A stretch of DNA of 38,328 nucleotides from the NCBI GenBank assembly GCA_002171575.2, contig NHEI02000028.1, positions 1 through 38,328 on the forward strand, given 5' to 3'. Positions 16,651-26,116 of this stretch are shown piece by piece; the stretch's first letter is position 1; each line of letters opens with the position of its first letter. This DNA comes from Flavobacteriaceae bacterium TMED81 (GTDB lineage Bacteria > Bacteroidota > Bacteroidia > Flavobacteriales > Flavobacteriaceae). The position numbers and the translations under genes were made by a program. A model generated the notes under the pieces. That model searched no databases. It was given only the letters and a program-made list of their open reading frames with translations, and was not told where the DNA came from.

Positions 16651-18118
16651 AGCAGACCTTTCCATATTTTGGTTTAAAAGAGACCTTCGCGTCGTGGACA
16701 ACCCTGCACTCCAAGCCGCTGTGCTTGACCCTACCCCAACCCTTTTGGTGTATAGTTTCGAACCCATGCTACTCAAAAACGATCATTACGACAACCGGCA
16801 TTGGCAGTTTATCTGGGAAAGTCTTGCGGAGTTAAATCAATTCTTTTCGCAATACGACACCAAAATTCTCATTTGTAGTACAGATATACTGACCCTTTTT
16901 ACAGAAATCCAAAAGAACTTCACTGTCAAATCCATATACAGCCATCAGGAAACTGGGCTTACTTGTACCTATGAGAGGGATCAGTTGGTTGATCGGTATT
17001 GTCGATCTGAGAGGATTAAATGGAATGAGTTTACAAATCAAGGCGTTTTTCGCGGGCTTTCAAATCGAAAAAATTGGCGTAAAAAATGGGGTCAATTCAT
17101 GTCTAAACCCATACAACCATGGGAAACAACATCACATTCATTTGTTTCCAATTTAGCGATTGATTCGATTGGGATTGATGCTTTTGAATGGAAAAGTTCC
17201 TCAACTGATCAGATTAGACAAAAAGGAGGGACAAAACAAGGGCTCGCCTACTTGAATAGCTTTATCAGCAGTCGTCACAAATCCTATCAAAACTCGATAT
17301 CAAAACCGGAATTGTCTCGCAAAGCGTGCAGTCGATTGTCGCCTTACATTTCTTGGGGGAACCTTTCAGTTCGCTATGTATGGCAAACCGCAGAGCAAGC
17401 CAAACGCGATGGTGCCTCACGATTTCAACTACAAGCTTTTACCTCACGTTTGCGCTGGCAAGCCCATTTCATTCAAAAGTTTGAAATGGAAGACCGCATG
17501 GAATTTGAAAGCATCAATAAAGGATATGCCGCTTTGGAAAAATCCCCCAACGAATCTTATATACAGGCATGGAAAACAGGACAGACTGGTTTTCCATTGG
17601 TGGATGCTTCCATGCGTTGCTTGATGCAAACTGGTTATGTCAATTTTCGAATGCGTGCCATGCTCGTCTCCTTTTTTACCCATCATTTATGGCAGCCCTG
17701 GCAACTCGGTGTCAAGCATTTGGCAAAACAATTTTTGGATTTTGAACCAGGAATCCATTATCCCCAATTCCAAATGCAAGCAGGGGTAACTGGAATCAAT
17801 AAGTTGCGCATCTATAACCCCGTCAAAAATAGTATCACTCATGATACAGAGGGTGTGTTTATCGGCAAATGGGTACCTGAGCTTGAAAAGCTCCCATTGC
17901 ACTTGCAGCACGAACCGTGGAAGATCACCCCAATTGAGAAAGAACTCTATGGTTTCGCTTTGGGACAAGACTATCCAGAACCCATTGTTGACTTGCAACA
18001 CGCAGCAAAGCATGCCTCCACCAAGCTATGGGGGATGAAAAAAAAGGGGAGTGTTCGGGCAGAATCGCGGCGCATTCTCTCAAAACACACCTTGGCAGAC
18101 AGAAACAACTTTGATTAG
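16640..18118 (+). CDS. Divergent photolyase/cryptochrome-family FAD protein
   Basis: [38 protein letters not shown] domain with noncanonical [19 protein letters not shown] at 16640 overlaps the upstream stop. Confidence 0.88.
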   Translation: MPTKADLSIFWFKRDLRVVDNPALQAAVLDPTPTLLVYSFEPMLLKNDHYDNRHWQFIWESLAELNQFFSQYDTKILICSTDILTLFTEIQKNFTVKSIYSHQETGLTCTYERDQLVDRYCRSERIKWNEFTNQGVFRGLSNRKNWRKKWGQFMSKPIQPWETTSHSFVSNLAIDSIGIDAFEWKSSSTDQIRQKGGTKQGLAYLNSFISSRHKSYQNSISKPELSRKACSRLSPYISWGNLSVRYVWQTAEQAKRDGASRFQLQAFTSRLRWQAHFIQKFEMEDRMEFESINKGYAALEKSPNESYIQAWKTGQTGFPLVDASMRCLMQTGYVNFRMRAMLVSFFTHHLWQPWQLGVKHLAKQFLDFEPGIHYPQFQMQAGVTGINKLRIYNPVKNSITHDTEGVFIGKWVPELEKLPLHLQHEPWKITPIEKELYGFALGQDYPEPIVDLQHAAKHASTKLWGMKKKGSVRAESRRILSKHTLADRNNFD

Positions 18119-18119
18119 G

Positions 18120-18401
18120 ATGAAGAAAAAGCAATTTGGCGTTAAAGAAATCGATCGTATCATTGAAATGGCATGGGAAGACCGAACACCATTTGACGCC
18201 ATTTCATTTCAGTTTGGCATCAAAGAGCAAGAAGTCATTACAATCATGCGCAACAACCTCAAGCCCTCTAGTTTTCGTCTATGGAGAGCTCGTGTACAGG
18301 GTAGAAAGACCAAGCACAGCAAACAAAGAGGAGATGATGTCAATCGATTTAAATGTAGCCGCCAGCGAGGGATTAGCAACAATAAGGTTTCGAAACGATA
18401 G
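18120..18401 (+). CDS. TIGR03643 family protein
   Basis: GVKEIDRIIEMAWEDRTPFDAISFQFGIKEQEVITIMRNNLKPSSFRLWRARVQGRKTKH. Confidence 0.85.
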   Translation: MKKKQFGVKEIDRIIEMAWEDRTPFDAISFQFGIKEQEVITIMRNNLKPSSFRLWRARVQGRKTKHSKQRGDDVNRFKCSRQRGISNNKVSKR

Positions 18402-18406
18402 AGATT

Positions 18407-19723
18407 CTATTGGGTGTTCACCCGCTTGATATCGGCGCCGATGGCTTGCAGTCTTTCGACGATACGTTCATATCCGCGATCGATTTGTTCGATGTTGTGA
18501 ATGGTACTCGTCCCTTTTGCCGACAAAGCAGCAATCAACAAGGAAATTCCCGCACGAATATCGGGGGAAGTCATCGTAGTTCCTTTCAGGGAGGACTTGA
18601 AATCATGACCTATTACAGTCGCTCGGTGCGGGTCACAAAGTATGATTTTAGCTCCCATATCAATAAGTTTATCCACAAAGAACAAACGACTTTCAAACAT
18701 TTTTTGATGAATAAGCACACTTCCTCTTGCTTGGGTGGCAACCACCAGAACAATACTCAACAGATCGGGGGTAAATCCTGGCCATGGGGCATCGGATATT
18801 GTCATAATGGAACCATCGATAAAGCTTTGAACTTCGTAGCCATCGGAATGCGCAGGGACATAGATATCATCCTCTTGTCTTTCCACCTGTATGCCCAACT
18901 TTCGAAACACATTGGGAATTTGACCCAAATCGTCCCATGATACGTTCTTGATCGTAAGTTCACTTCTCGTCAATGCTGCCAAACCGATCCAACTTCCAAT
19001 TTCGACCATATCGGGCAGAATGCGGTGGCTTGTACCAGAAAGTCGCTCAACTCCTTCAATCGTCAATCGGTTTGATCCAATTCCAGAGATATTGGCACCC
19101 ATTCGATTGAGCATACCACAGAGTTGCTGTAAATAGGGTTCGCAAGCAGCGTTATAGATCGTTGTTGTGCCTTTGGCGAGAACGGCTGCCATCACCAAAT
19201 TCGCTGTTCCTGTCACGGATGCCTCATCGAGAAGTAGGTAAGCGCCTTGGAGACGGTCGGTCTCTACGCTATAAAAGTGATTTTCACGGTCATAGGTAAA
19301 ATCGGCGCCCAATTTCATAAGCCCTTCAAAGTGCGTATCGACTCGTCTTCTACCGATCTTATCTCCTCCGGGTCTTGGAATATATCCTTTGCCGAATCGG
19401 GTGAGCAGTGGACCAATCAACATAATCGACCCTCTGATTTTTCTACCGTCAGTTTTAAATGCATCGGATTTGAGATACTCCAAATTCACTTGATCGGCTT
19501 GAAAGAGATAATGGTTGTTTCCCTTCTTTTCGATGCGAACGCCAAGTGACTCTAAAATATCGAGCAGTTTATTGATGTCGACGATATCGGGAACATTGGA
19601 GATTTCGACAGGTTCTGCAGTGAGAAGAACCGCACATAAAATTTGCAGTGCTTCATTTTTTGCCCCTTGGGGCTCAATCGTGCCAGACAATGGTCTTCCG
19701 CCCTTGACAACAAATGTTCCCAT
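18407..19723 (-). CDS. murA: UDP-N-acetylglucosamine 1-carboxyvinyltransferase
   Basis: GGRPLSGTIEPQGAKNEALQILCA; RPGGDKIGRRRVDTHFEGL; start trimmed from 19789 to 19723 (MGTFVVKGG). Confidence 0.93.
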   Translation of the reverse strand: MGTFVVKGGRPLSGTIEPQGAKNEALQILCAVLLTAEPVEISNVPDIVDINKLLDILESLGVRIEKKGNNHYLFQADQVNLEYLKSDAFKTDGRKIRGSIMLIGPLLTRFGKGYIPRPGGDKIGRRRVDTHFEGLMKLGADFTYDRENHFYSVETDRLQGAYLLLDEASVTGTANLVMAAVLAKGTTTIYNAACEPYLQQLCGMLNRMGANISGIGSNRLTIEGVERLSGTSHRILPDMVEIGSWIGLAALTRSELTIKNVSWDDLGQIPNVFRKLGIQVERQEDDIYVPAHSDGYEVQSFIDGSIMTISDAPWPGFTPDLLSIVLVVATQARGSVLIHQKMFESRLFFVDKLIDMGAKIILCDPHRATVIGHDFKSSLKGTTMTSPDIRAGISLLIAALSAKGTSTIHNIEQIDRGYERIVERLQAIGADIKRVNTQ

Positions 19724-19724
19724 C

Positions 19725-20372
19725 TTACTTACGACGCTTATGTCTGTATTTTTTGTTTTTGTTGGACTGGTGGGGTTTCTGACGACCAAATCGTTTGTTG
19801 CTCAATCGGATCAGGTCTTCGGATTTAGACAGCATTTCATCTGAATTTTTCAGATTGATTTTACCTTCTGAAATTTCAAATAAATGCTCAAAAATTACTG
19901 CATCTTCCACCGTGTCTTTGTTCCAGTTTAAAAAGCACTTTTTCATGTGATTGGCAATCACAAAGACCAGTGCATCTTTCTGTTCTCCATCGGAAAAGGT
20001 AAGTGCCGCCTCGATCATTCGTTTGATATTGTTGCCGTAAAAACGATACTTGGGGAAATTTTGTGGGTAGCTCAACGGGGCTGGACGAGCCGTAAGTACT
20101 TCTTTTTCAGGAATGGGATATGGCGAGTCCACGTCGAGTGAAAAGTCCGACATGATAAACAATTGATCCCAGAGCTTGTGTTGGAAATCGGGAACGTCTC
20201 TAAGGTGTGGGTTCAAATTTCCCATCACACCGATAATGGCATGCGCCATTTTGTTTCGCTGTTCTTTTTTGGGCTCTTCCATCGCTTGATCCACCATCTT
20301 TTGAATGTGACGGCCATATTCTGGAATTCGTAACGGACTGCGTTGGGTATTGTACTGAAGTGTGTCTTCCAA
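19725..20372 (-). CDS. DUF4290 family protein
   Basis: LRIPEYGRHIQKMVDQAMEEPKKEQRNKMAHAIIGVMGNLNPHLRDVPDFQHKLWDQL. Confidence 0.8.
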   Translation of the reverse strand: MEDTLQYNTQRSPLRIPEYGRHIQKMVDQAMEEPKKEQRNKMAHAIIGVMGNLNPHLRDVPDFQHKLWDQLFIMSDFSLDVDSPYPIPEKEVLTARPAPLSYPQNFPKYRFYGNNIKRMIEAALTFSDGEQKDALVFVIANHMKKCFLNWNKDTVEDAVIFEHLFEISEGKINLKNSDEMLSKSEDLIRLSNKRFGRQKPHQSNKNKKYRHKRRK

Positions 20373-20411
20373 TGTTGATGTTTAAATGATATGGTAAAAA
20401 TACGAAAATTA

Positions 20412-20702
20412 CTATAACTGAATGACGCCCTCAATCTGTGCAACCGCTTTGTATTTGGATATGATTTGATCGGGTGAGCTAAAAACCCCTTCGATCGAAA
20501 TGCTGACATAGGTGTTTTTGGACGAATTTCGCTCCGTGATTTGAACAGGGTGATTTGCGAAAATGGACCGAAGAGTCGCTTTTTTCTCCTCGTCGGAAGG
20601 CAAGATAAACTTAAACAAATAGTTTGAAGGCCAATCTGTTGACTCTTCCAATTGCTCTCGAAGTCGATTGTAAAATAAAGTGGTTTTGGTGGTCTCGGAC
20701 AT
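20412..20702 (-). CDS. DUF493 family protein (YbeD-like)
   Basis: FYNRLREQLEESTDWPSNYLFKFILPSDEEKKATL...NTYVSISIEGVF; start trimmed to 20702. Confidence 0.75.
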   Translation of the reverse strand: MSETTKTTLFYNRLREQLEESTDWPSNYLFKFILPSDEEKKATLRSIFANHPVQITERNSSKNTYVSISIEGVFSSPDQIISKYKAVAQIEGVIQL

Positions 20703-20765
20703 CTGGACAAAGATATCGATTTTAAACAAGAAGTAAAGCGCAAAAATTGTAAATTGGTATCCCAT

Positions 20766-21296
20766 ATGAAGCAACATAAACGATATGTGCTGACTGGCTC
20801 TCCAGGAAGTGGGAAAACCACCTTATTGCAAGCTTTACAAAGCGAGTACATTACTTGTTTTGAAGAGATCTTTCGGGTATTGTTTTTACAAGCCAAGGAC
20901 AGAGGTGTAGATTCTCCTTTTCAAGACGAACCCCTAGCACTGAGTGAGGAAATCATCAAAGGGAGAGTTGCCGACTTCAACGCAGCTGCGGTATCTAAGA
21001 TTCACCTTTACGACAGGGGGATTCACGATGCGATTGCCTATCTGGAAGGAATTCAGGTTGAGGTTCCAAAACACTTTATCAAAATCGGTCAATCCCACAT
21101 CTATGACAAGGTGTTTATCCTTCCGCCATGGCAAGAAATTTTTACCAATGACCATGAGCGGATCGAAAATTTTGACGAAACCGAAGCGATACACAACGAA
21201 CTTATCAAGACCTATACTGCATATGGTATGCCGCCAATTGTTGTACCCAAGCTATCGGTGGAAAAACGCATATCTTTTCTCAATGATCATCTATGA
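20766..21296 (+). CDS. AAA_28-like P-loop ATPase
   Basis: RYVLTGSPGSGKTTLLQAL Walker A; VSKIHLYDRGIHDAIAYLEG. Confidence 0.75.
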   Translation: MKQHKRYVLTGSPGSGKTTLLQALQSEYITCFEEIFRVLFLQAKDRGVDSPFQDEPLALSEEIIKGRVADFNAAAVSKIHLYDRGIHDAIAYLEGIQVEVPKHFIKIGQSHIYDKVFILPPWQEIFTNDHERIENFDETEAIHNELIKTYTAYGMPPIVVPKLSVEKRISFLNDHL

Positions 21297-23167
21297 GCAG
21301 CGCGCGGGAACATTTACAAAAACATTGGGGTTGGTCCGACTTTAGACCAGGGCAAAAAGAAGTTATTGATGCTTCTCTATCTAGAAAAAATACCTTGGTC
21401 GTACTCCCAACTGGTGGCGGGAAATCGTTGTGTTTTCAACTGACTGCACTGCTGCAAGACGGCATTTGTGTTGTGGTCAGCCCTTTGGTGGCGTTGATGA
21501 TTGATCAGGTTTCCGCTTTGAAAAGTAAAAACATACGCGCCATGTCGATACACGGATCGATGGGTGAAAATGACCTGGTTGAGGCGCTGGATCAATGTGC
21601 GTTTGGAAACATCAAGCTTTTGTACCTATCCCCCGAACGTCTGCGCAATCCGATTGTGTGTGAACGCTTAAAAACCTTACCCATCTCTCTGTTGGCGGTT
21701 GACGAAGCCCATTGCATTTCACAATGGGGGCATGACTTTCGGCCTGCCTATCGGCAAATTGCTCAATTTCACAACATCATCAACAAGCCCCCTGTGATGG
21801 CACTCACTGCCACCGCAACCCCAAAGGTAAAAGCGGATATCATCGCATCTCTCGAACTTGAGGACACCCAGCTTATCCAAACCTCATTTTTTCGGCCAAA
21901 TCTGTCTTATCAAGTCATTCGTACCGAAAACAAACTCGGTACAATACGGTCGATGCTCAAAAACAGTTCGGGGAACACCATCTTGTATCTCCGTACTCGC
22001 AGGCACTGCGAAACCCTTGTAGAACAACTTCGAATGGAAGGAATCCATGCGCGGTATTTTCACGGAGGGAGCTCCAACAAAACAGAGCTTATCGAGGACT
22101 GGCAAAGTGGAAGAGAACCCATTATGGTGGCGACTTCTGCCTTTGGAATGGGAATTGATCAGGCCAATGTCCGGCAAGTGATTCATGCGGCACTTCCCGA
22201 AAGTATCGAAAGCTACTATCAGGAAGCTGGACGAGCAGGGCGTGACGAGCAGCCCGCTAAAGCCACAATCGTAACAAGCGCGCGGGATATGCAAGTTGTC
22301 AGCAGTCAATTTATGGACAGCTTTCCTCGTGCCGATCTCGTCCGTCAGGTCTATGCCAAATTATGTGCCTATTTCCAAATTGCGTACGGCGAAACTCCGC
22401 TAGAACCGCTTGACATGTCCTTTGAAAGCTTTGTCGACACCTATAATTTCCCTTCCAAAAAAACCTATGAAGTCTTTCGGCTTTTCGATCGAATTGGATG
22501 CATTCGCTGGTCCAACCTTGTGGTAGAACGATTTCGGTTGCAAGTACTATACAAGGGAAAAGATCTCCGCAACTTGATTCGTAAAGACTCACCGCTTTCC
22601 ACGATACTCAATATTTTGGTGCGACTTTATCCAAACATCACGGAAACAGCCCAATCGGTCGATGGGAGCCAATTGAGCAAACGAACCGGGGTCGGGTTGG
22701 ATCAACTCAAAGTTCATTTTGCGGCCTTGGAGAAAAACGGCTATGCCGCCATTTCCTCATGGAACTGCGACACCCGTTTGTTTTTCCTCGAACCACGGGA
22801 AGACGATCACATCCTGACCCGGGCGATAACACATCTCGATCAGAGTCTGGAAACCAGAAAAGTGCAACTCAAAGCGGTTCAGGACTATGTTGAAAACCAC
22901 AAGCAGTGCATGCAAGCCCTCCTCCTTGACTATTTTGGAGAAACAGGCAAGACCGCATGCGAGCATTGCAGTACTTGCCAGTCCACACCAAACCCAGCGC
23001 AATTGCAGTCCTCTATCATGGCGATTTTGCAAAAAAAACCTGCCTCTGCCAAAAACCTATCAAAATTGCTTGTCACTGAAGAAAAAACTATCATTGCATC
23101 ATTAATGGAGATGCTCAACGAGGAACGGATCTTTCAAAAGGATCTTCTATTTTATATCAATAAATGA
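21293..23167 (+). CDS. recQ: ATP-dependent DNA helicase RecQ
   Basis: FRPGQKEVIDA, LPTGGGKSLCFQ, DEAHCISQWGHDFRPAY, AGRAGRD motifs. Confidence 0.93.
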   Translation: MSSAREHLQKHWGWSDFRPGQKEVIDASLSRKNTLVVLPTGGGKSLCFQLTALLQDGICVVVSPLVALMIDQVSALKSKNIRAMSIHGSMGENDLVEALDQCAFGNIKLLYLSPERLRNPIVCERLKTLPISLLAVDEAHCISQWGHDFRPAYRQIAQFHNIINKPPVMALTATATPKVKADIIASLELEDTQLIQTSFFRPNLSYQVIRTENKLGTIRSMLKNSSGNTILYLRTRRHCETLVEQLRMEGIHARYFHGGSSNKTELIEDWQSGREPIMVATSAFGMGIDQANVRQVIHAALPESIESYYQEAGRAGRDEQPAKATIVTSARDMQVVSSQFMDSFPRADLVRQVYAKLCAYFQIAYGETPLEPLDMSFESFVDTYNFPSKKTYEVFRLFDRIGCIRWSNLVVERFRLQVLYKGKDLRNLIRKDSPLSTILNILVRLYPNITETAQSVDGSQLSKRTGVGLDQLKVHFAALEKNGYAAISSWNCDTRLFFLEPREDDHILTRAITHLDQSLETRKVQLKAVQDYVENHKQCMQALLLDYFGETGKTACEHCSTCQSTPNPAQLQSSIMAILQKKPASAKNLSKLLVTEEKTIIASLMEMLNEERIFQKDLLFYINK

Positions 23168-24117
23168 AGTCACTACGGATCATATATATGGGAACGCCAG
23201 CTTTTGCGATCTCGCCTTTGGAGCAGATTCTCGAAAGCGAGGACAAAGTGGTGGCAGTGATTACGGCACCCGATCGAAAATCCGGAAGGGGAAAAAAGTT
23301 GACCCCCTCCCCAATCAAAGTCTTTTGCGAAGAACACGATTTGCCCGTTTTACAACCCCCCAATTTGAAAGACCCAGCTTTGATCACGCAACTCCGTGAG
23401 CTTGCTCCCGATGTGATGGTGGTCGTGGCATTTCGCATGCTTCCCAAAGAAGTTTGGTCGATTCCACCTAATGGTACATTTAATCTGCACGCTTCATTAT
23501 TACCAAAATACCGTGGGGCAGCCCCTATTCATTGGGCGATTATCAATGGAGAACAACAAACAGGTGTCACTACATTTTTTATCAACGAGCAAATCGATAC
23601 GGGTGAAATCATCGCCCAAAAATCATTGTCCATCGGTTTGGACGAAAATACGGGTCAACTCAGCAATCGTCTTGAAAAGCTCGGTGCAACACTTACTCTA
23701 GAAACCCTCGATTTGATTGCAACGAATTGCGTCAATAGCAGCCCACAACCCAATAACAATCAGGCGTCTTTGGCTCCCAAACTAACACGAGAAAACACCC
23801 AACTGCAATGGGATCAGGACGGTCAGCATATTGAACGTAAGGTTAGAGGGCTACAACCTTTTCCCTGCGCTTGGACGATGCTTTCCAACAACGACCAACG
23901 ATTGTACTGCAAAATCCATGACGTGTACTTTATAGAGGAAAAACAACCACTTAAGGGTGGACAGATATTCGTTGAGAATCAGCAAATCATGGTCGCAGTA
24001 CCCAATGGAACGATCCATGTCAAACGTCTCCAACTCCCCAACAAAAAACCGATGAGCGACAAAGAATTGCTCAATGGCTATTCTGTCGATGCAAAGGCAT
24101 CTTTCGAAAATCCCTAA
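23164..24117 (+). CDS. fmt: Methionyl-tRNA formyltransferase
   Basis: IIYMGTPAFAISPLEQI; NLHASLLPKYRGAAPIHWAIINGEQQTGVTTF. Confidence 0.95.
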   Translation: MKSLRIIYMGTPAFAISPLEQILESEDKVVAVITAPDRKSGRGKKLTPSPIKVFCEEHDLPVLQPPNLKDPALITQLRELAPDVMVVVAFRMLPKEVWSIPPNGTFNLHASLLPKYRGAAPIHWAIINGEQQTGVTTFFINEQIDTGEIIAQKSLSIGLDENTGQLSNRLEKLGATLTLETLDLIATNCVNSSPQPNNNQASLAPKLTRENTQLQWDQDGQHIERKVRGLQPFPCAWTMLSNNDQRLYCKIHDVYFIEEKQPLKGGQIFVENQQIMVAVPNGTIHVKRLQLPNKKPMSDKELLNGYSVDAKASFENP

Positions 24118-24136
24118 AAAGTTGTACATTGTTGAA

Positions 24137-24697
24137 ATGAATGCGAAACTGTCAAACGGAAAACTACTTGTAGCCGATCCCTCTATTATCGGAGACTTTT
24201 CGTTTACACGTGCTGTCGTCTTGCTCGCAGACCATAACGATGAAGGTTCTGTGGGTTTTATCCTCAACAAACCCATGTCGCACGACTTACGCACTTTTGT
24301 TCCTGAAATCTCTCAGCCCTTTTCGGTATTTGAAGGAGGTCCTGTCGATCAAGACCGCCTCTATTATGTTCACAGTCGGCGGGACTGCATTCCCAATTCA
24401 AAGCCCATTTCCAATGAGCTGGCTTGGGGTGGTGACTTTGACGTCATCACGACTATGATCAACTCTGGTGAGTTGTCCAGTGACGACATCAAATTCTTTT
24501 TGGGTTATTCGGGATGGAGCTGTGATCAGCTCAAAAATGAGATCAAACAAAAAACATGGATTGTATTGGATGATGGAGACAAAAAAACCAATATCTCCAC
24601 ATCAAACGATGCCTCATTTTGGAAATCCAAAATGATGCGACTCGGGGGGCATTATTCCCTTTGGGCCAATTCGCCGAGTCATCCTAACCTCAACTAA
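24137..24697 (+). CDS. YqgE/AlgH family protein
   Basis: GKLLVADPSIIGDFSFTRAVVLLADHNDEGSVGFILNKP; LGYSGWSCDQL. Confidence 0.92.
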   Translation: MNAKLSNGKLLVADPSIIGDFSFTRAVVLLADHNDEGSVGFILNKPMSHDLRTFVPEISQPFSVFEGGPVDQDRLYYVHSRRDCIPNSKPISNELAWGGDFDVITTMINSGELSSDDIKFFLGYSGWSCDQLKNEIKQKTWIVLDDGDKKTNISTSNDASFWKSKMMRLGGHYSLWANSPSHPNLN

Positions 24698-25530
24698 GCC
24701 ATCTGGTTGAGCAGAGCTACCGCTTTTGGATAGAGTTGTGATTGATAAGTTTTTCTTCTATAATTGGTTACCGCACGAATCCCTTGTATGCTATTGGACA
24801 ACCAGAGTTCATCTGCCTTTTGTAGATCAAAAGGGTTGATTGCCGTTTCTTTGAGGGTCAGATTGAGGTCTTTTGACAACCTAATGATTTGTTTTCGGAT
24901 GATCCCATCCAAACAGCCAGAAGTCAATGGTGGGGTGTGAATCTCCTGCCGAAAAAGCAAAAATAAGTTTGATTGAAGTGCTTCTACAACCTCTTTGTTG
25001 TCATTGACCAAGATGCAATTATCCAAATCGTTCTCTTTGGCAAAAATTGATCCGAGTACATTTAGGATTTTGTTGTTTGTTTTGAGGTTTGGCAACATCC
25101 CTGCTTGCACATAATGATCTTTGTATAAATCAACGGTATAGCTTGTGACTTCATCTGAAAATCGGTCTTGAGATAGTGGCTCACAGCCAATGACAAAAGC
25201 AACACGATTGTGGTCTGGGGTATATCGACCCCCACTATCTCGAAAAACGGTCAGGCGCAAACGCCACGCAGGAGAGTTAACCTCTTGTGCTTGAATCAGT
25301 TGCACACATTGGTCGACAAAGTATTCTGGGGTAAAGGTCATGGGAATCTCCATGCGAAGTAAACGCATACTTGCCATCAATCGGAAGTAGTGATCTTCCC
25401 AAAACAACAGTTTGTTGCCTACTGCTTTTACCGTTTCAAAAAGTGCATCTCCATAGGAAAAGCCGCGATTGAAAAAAGAAAGGCCAGCGTCGGAAGAAGG
25501 TACAAGATTTCCGTTTGAATTGATCATCAA
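24694..25530 (-). CDS. Class IV aminotransferase (PabC/IlvE-like)
   Basis: GLSFFNRGFSYGDALFETVK; PLTSGCLDGIIRKQII. Confidence 0.87.
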   Translation of the reverse strand: MMINSNGNLVPSSDAGLSFFNRGFSYGDALFETVKAVGNKLLFWEDHYFRLMASMRLLRMEIPMTFTPEYFVDQCVQLIQAQEVNSPAWRLRLTVFRDSGGRYTPDHNRVAFVIGCEPLSQDRFSDEVTSYTVDLYKDHYVQAGMLPNLKTNNKILNVLGSIFAKENDLDNCILVNDNKEVVEALQSNLFLLFRQEIHTPPLTSGCLDGIIRKQIIRLSKDLNLTLKETAINPFDLQKADELWLSNSIQGIRAVTNYRRKTYQSQLYPKAVALLNQMA

Positions 25531-25913
25531 GCAGAGCCCAGAACTTGTTTGAGATTGGATATTTGATTTTCCCAGAACATTTTGGATTCCTCAACCTCAT
25601 CTTCATCGGCAAAGTCAGAAACGATAAGTGACACATCCTTGGTGATTTCGTCGACTTGGATACGCATTTCAAAATGATATTTTTCGAAATCATCTTCATC
25701 GCTTTGCCATTGGTAGCGAACAAACTCATTGGCTTTGTTTTTAATCAGCAAAGCTTCCTCACTAGAGTCGTCCCAGAAAAACTCGTATTTATCAGAACGA
25801 GAGTTGACGTTGTCGGCAAACCATTCAGAAAGGCCAGAGGGCGTAAACAGGTATTGGTAAAGGAGTGAAGGGGAGGATTTGATTACAAATTCTATCTCAA
25901 AATGATCTTTCAC
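25527..25913 (-). CDS. START-like domain protein (Bacteroidetes family)
   Basis: IEFVIKSSPSLLYQYLFTPSGLSEWFADNVN. Confidence 0.8.
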   Translation of the reverse strand: MKDHFEIEFVIKSSPSLLYQYLFTPSGLSEWFADNVNSRSDKYEFFWDDSSEEALLIKNKANEFVRYQWQSDEDDFEKYHFEMRIQVDEITKDVSLIVSDFADEDEVEESKMFWENQISNLKQVLGSA

Positions 25914-25985
25914 GGATGTTGTTTTATCAGATTAGCAATATAATATCTTTTTTGATTGCACAAAAATATATTCTGAAAAATATAG

Positions 25986-26017
25986 TTTGACAACGACAGC
26001 AAAACCTTCTATATTTG
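25986..26017 (+). promoter_or_regulatory. Bacteroidetes-type promoter for tRNA-Met
   Basis: TTTG (25986-25989)-N20-TATATTTG (26010-26017), same spacing as the tRNA-Lys promoter. Confidence 0.7.
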
Positions 26018-26028
26018 CAAACCAATAT

Positions 26029-26102
26029 GGCGAGGTAGCTCAGCCGGTTAGAGCGTCGGATTCATAACCCGGAGGTCGGGAGTTCAAGTCTCCCCCTCGC
26101 TA
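26029..26102 (+). tRNA. tRNA-Met (anticodon CAT)
   Basis: GGCGAGGTAGCTCAGCCGGTTAGAGCGTCGGATTCATAACCCGGAGGTCGGGAGTTCAAGTCTCCCCCTCGCTA. Confidence 0.9.
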
Positions 26103-26116
26103 CTCTTTACTCAATC

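Noticed and set aside
18410-18940. 176-aa + strand ORF
   Set aside because: Antisense to murA with no family resemblance.
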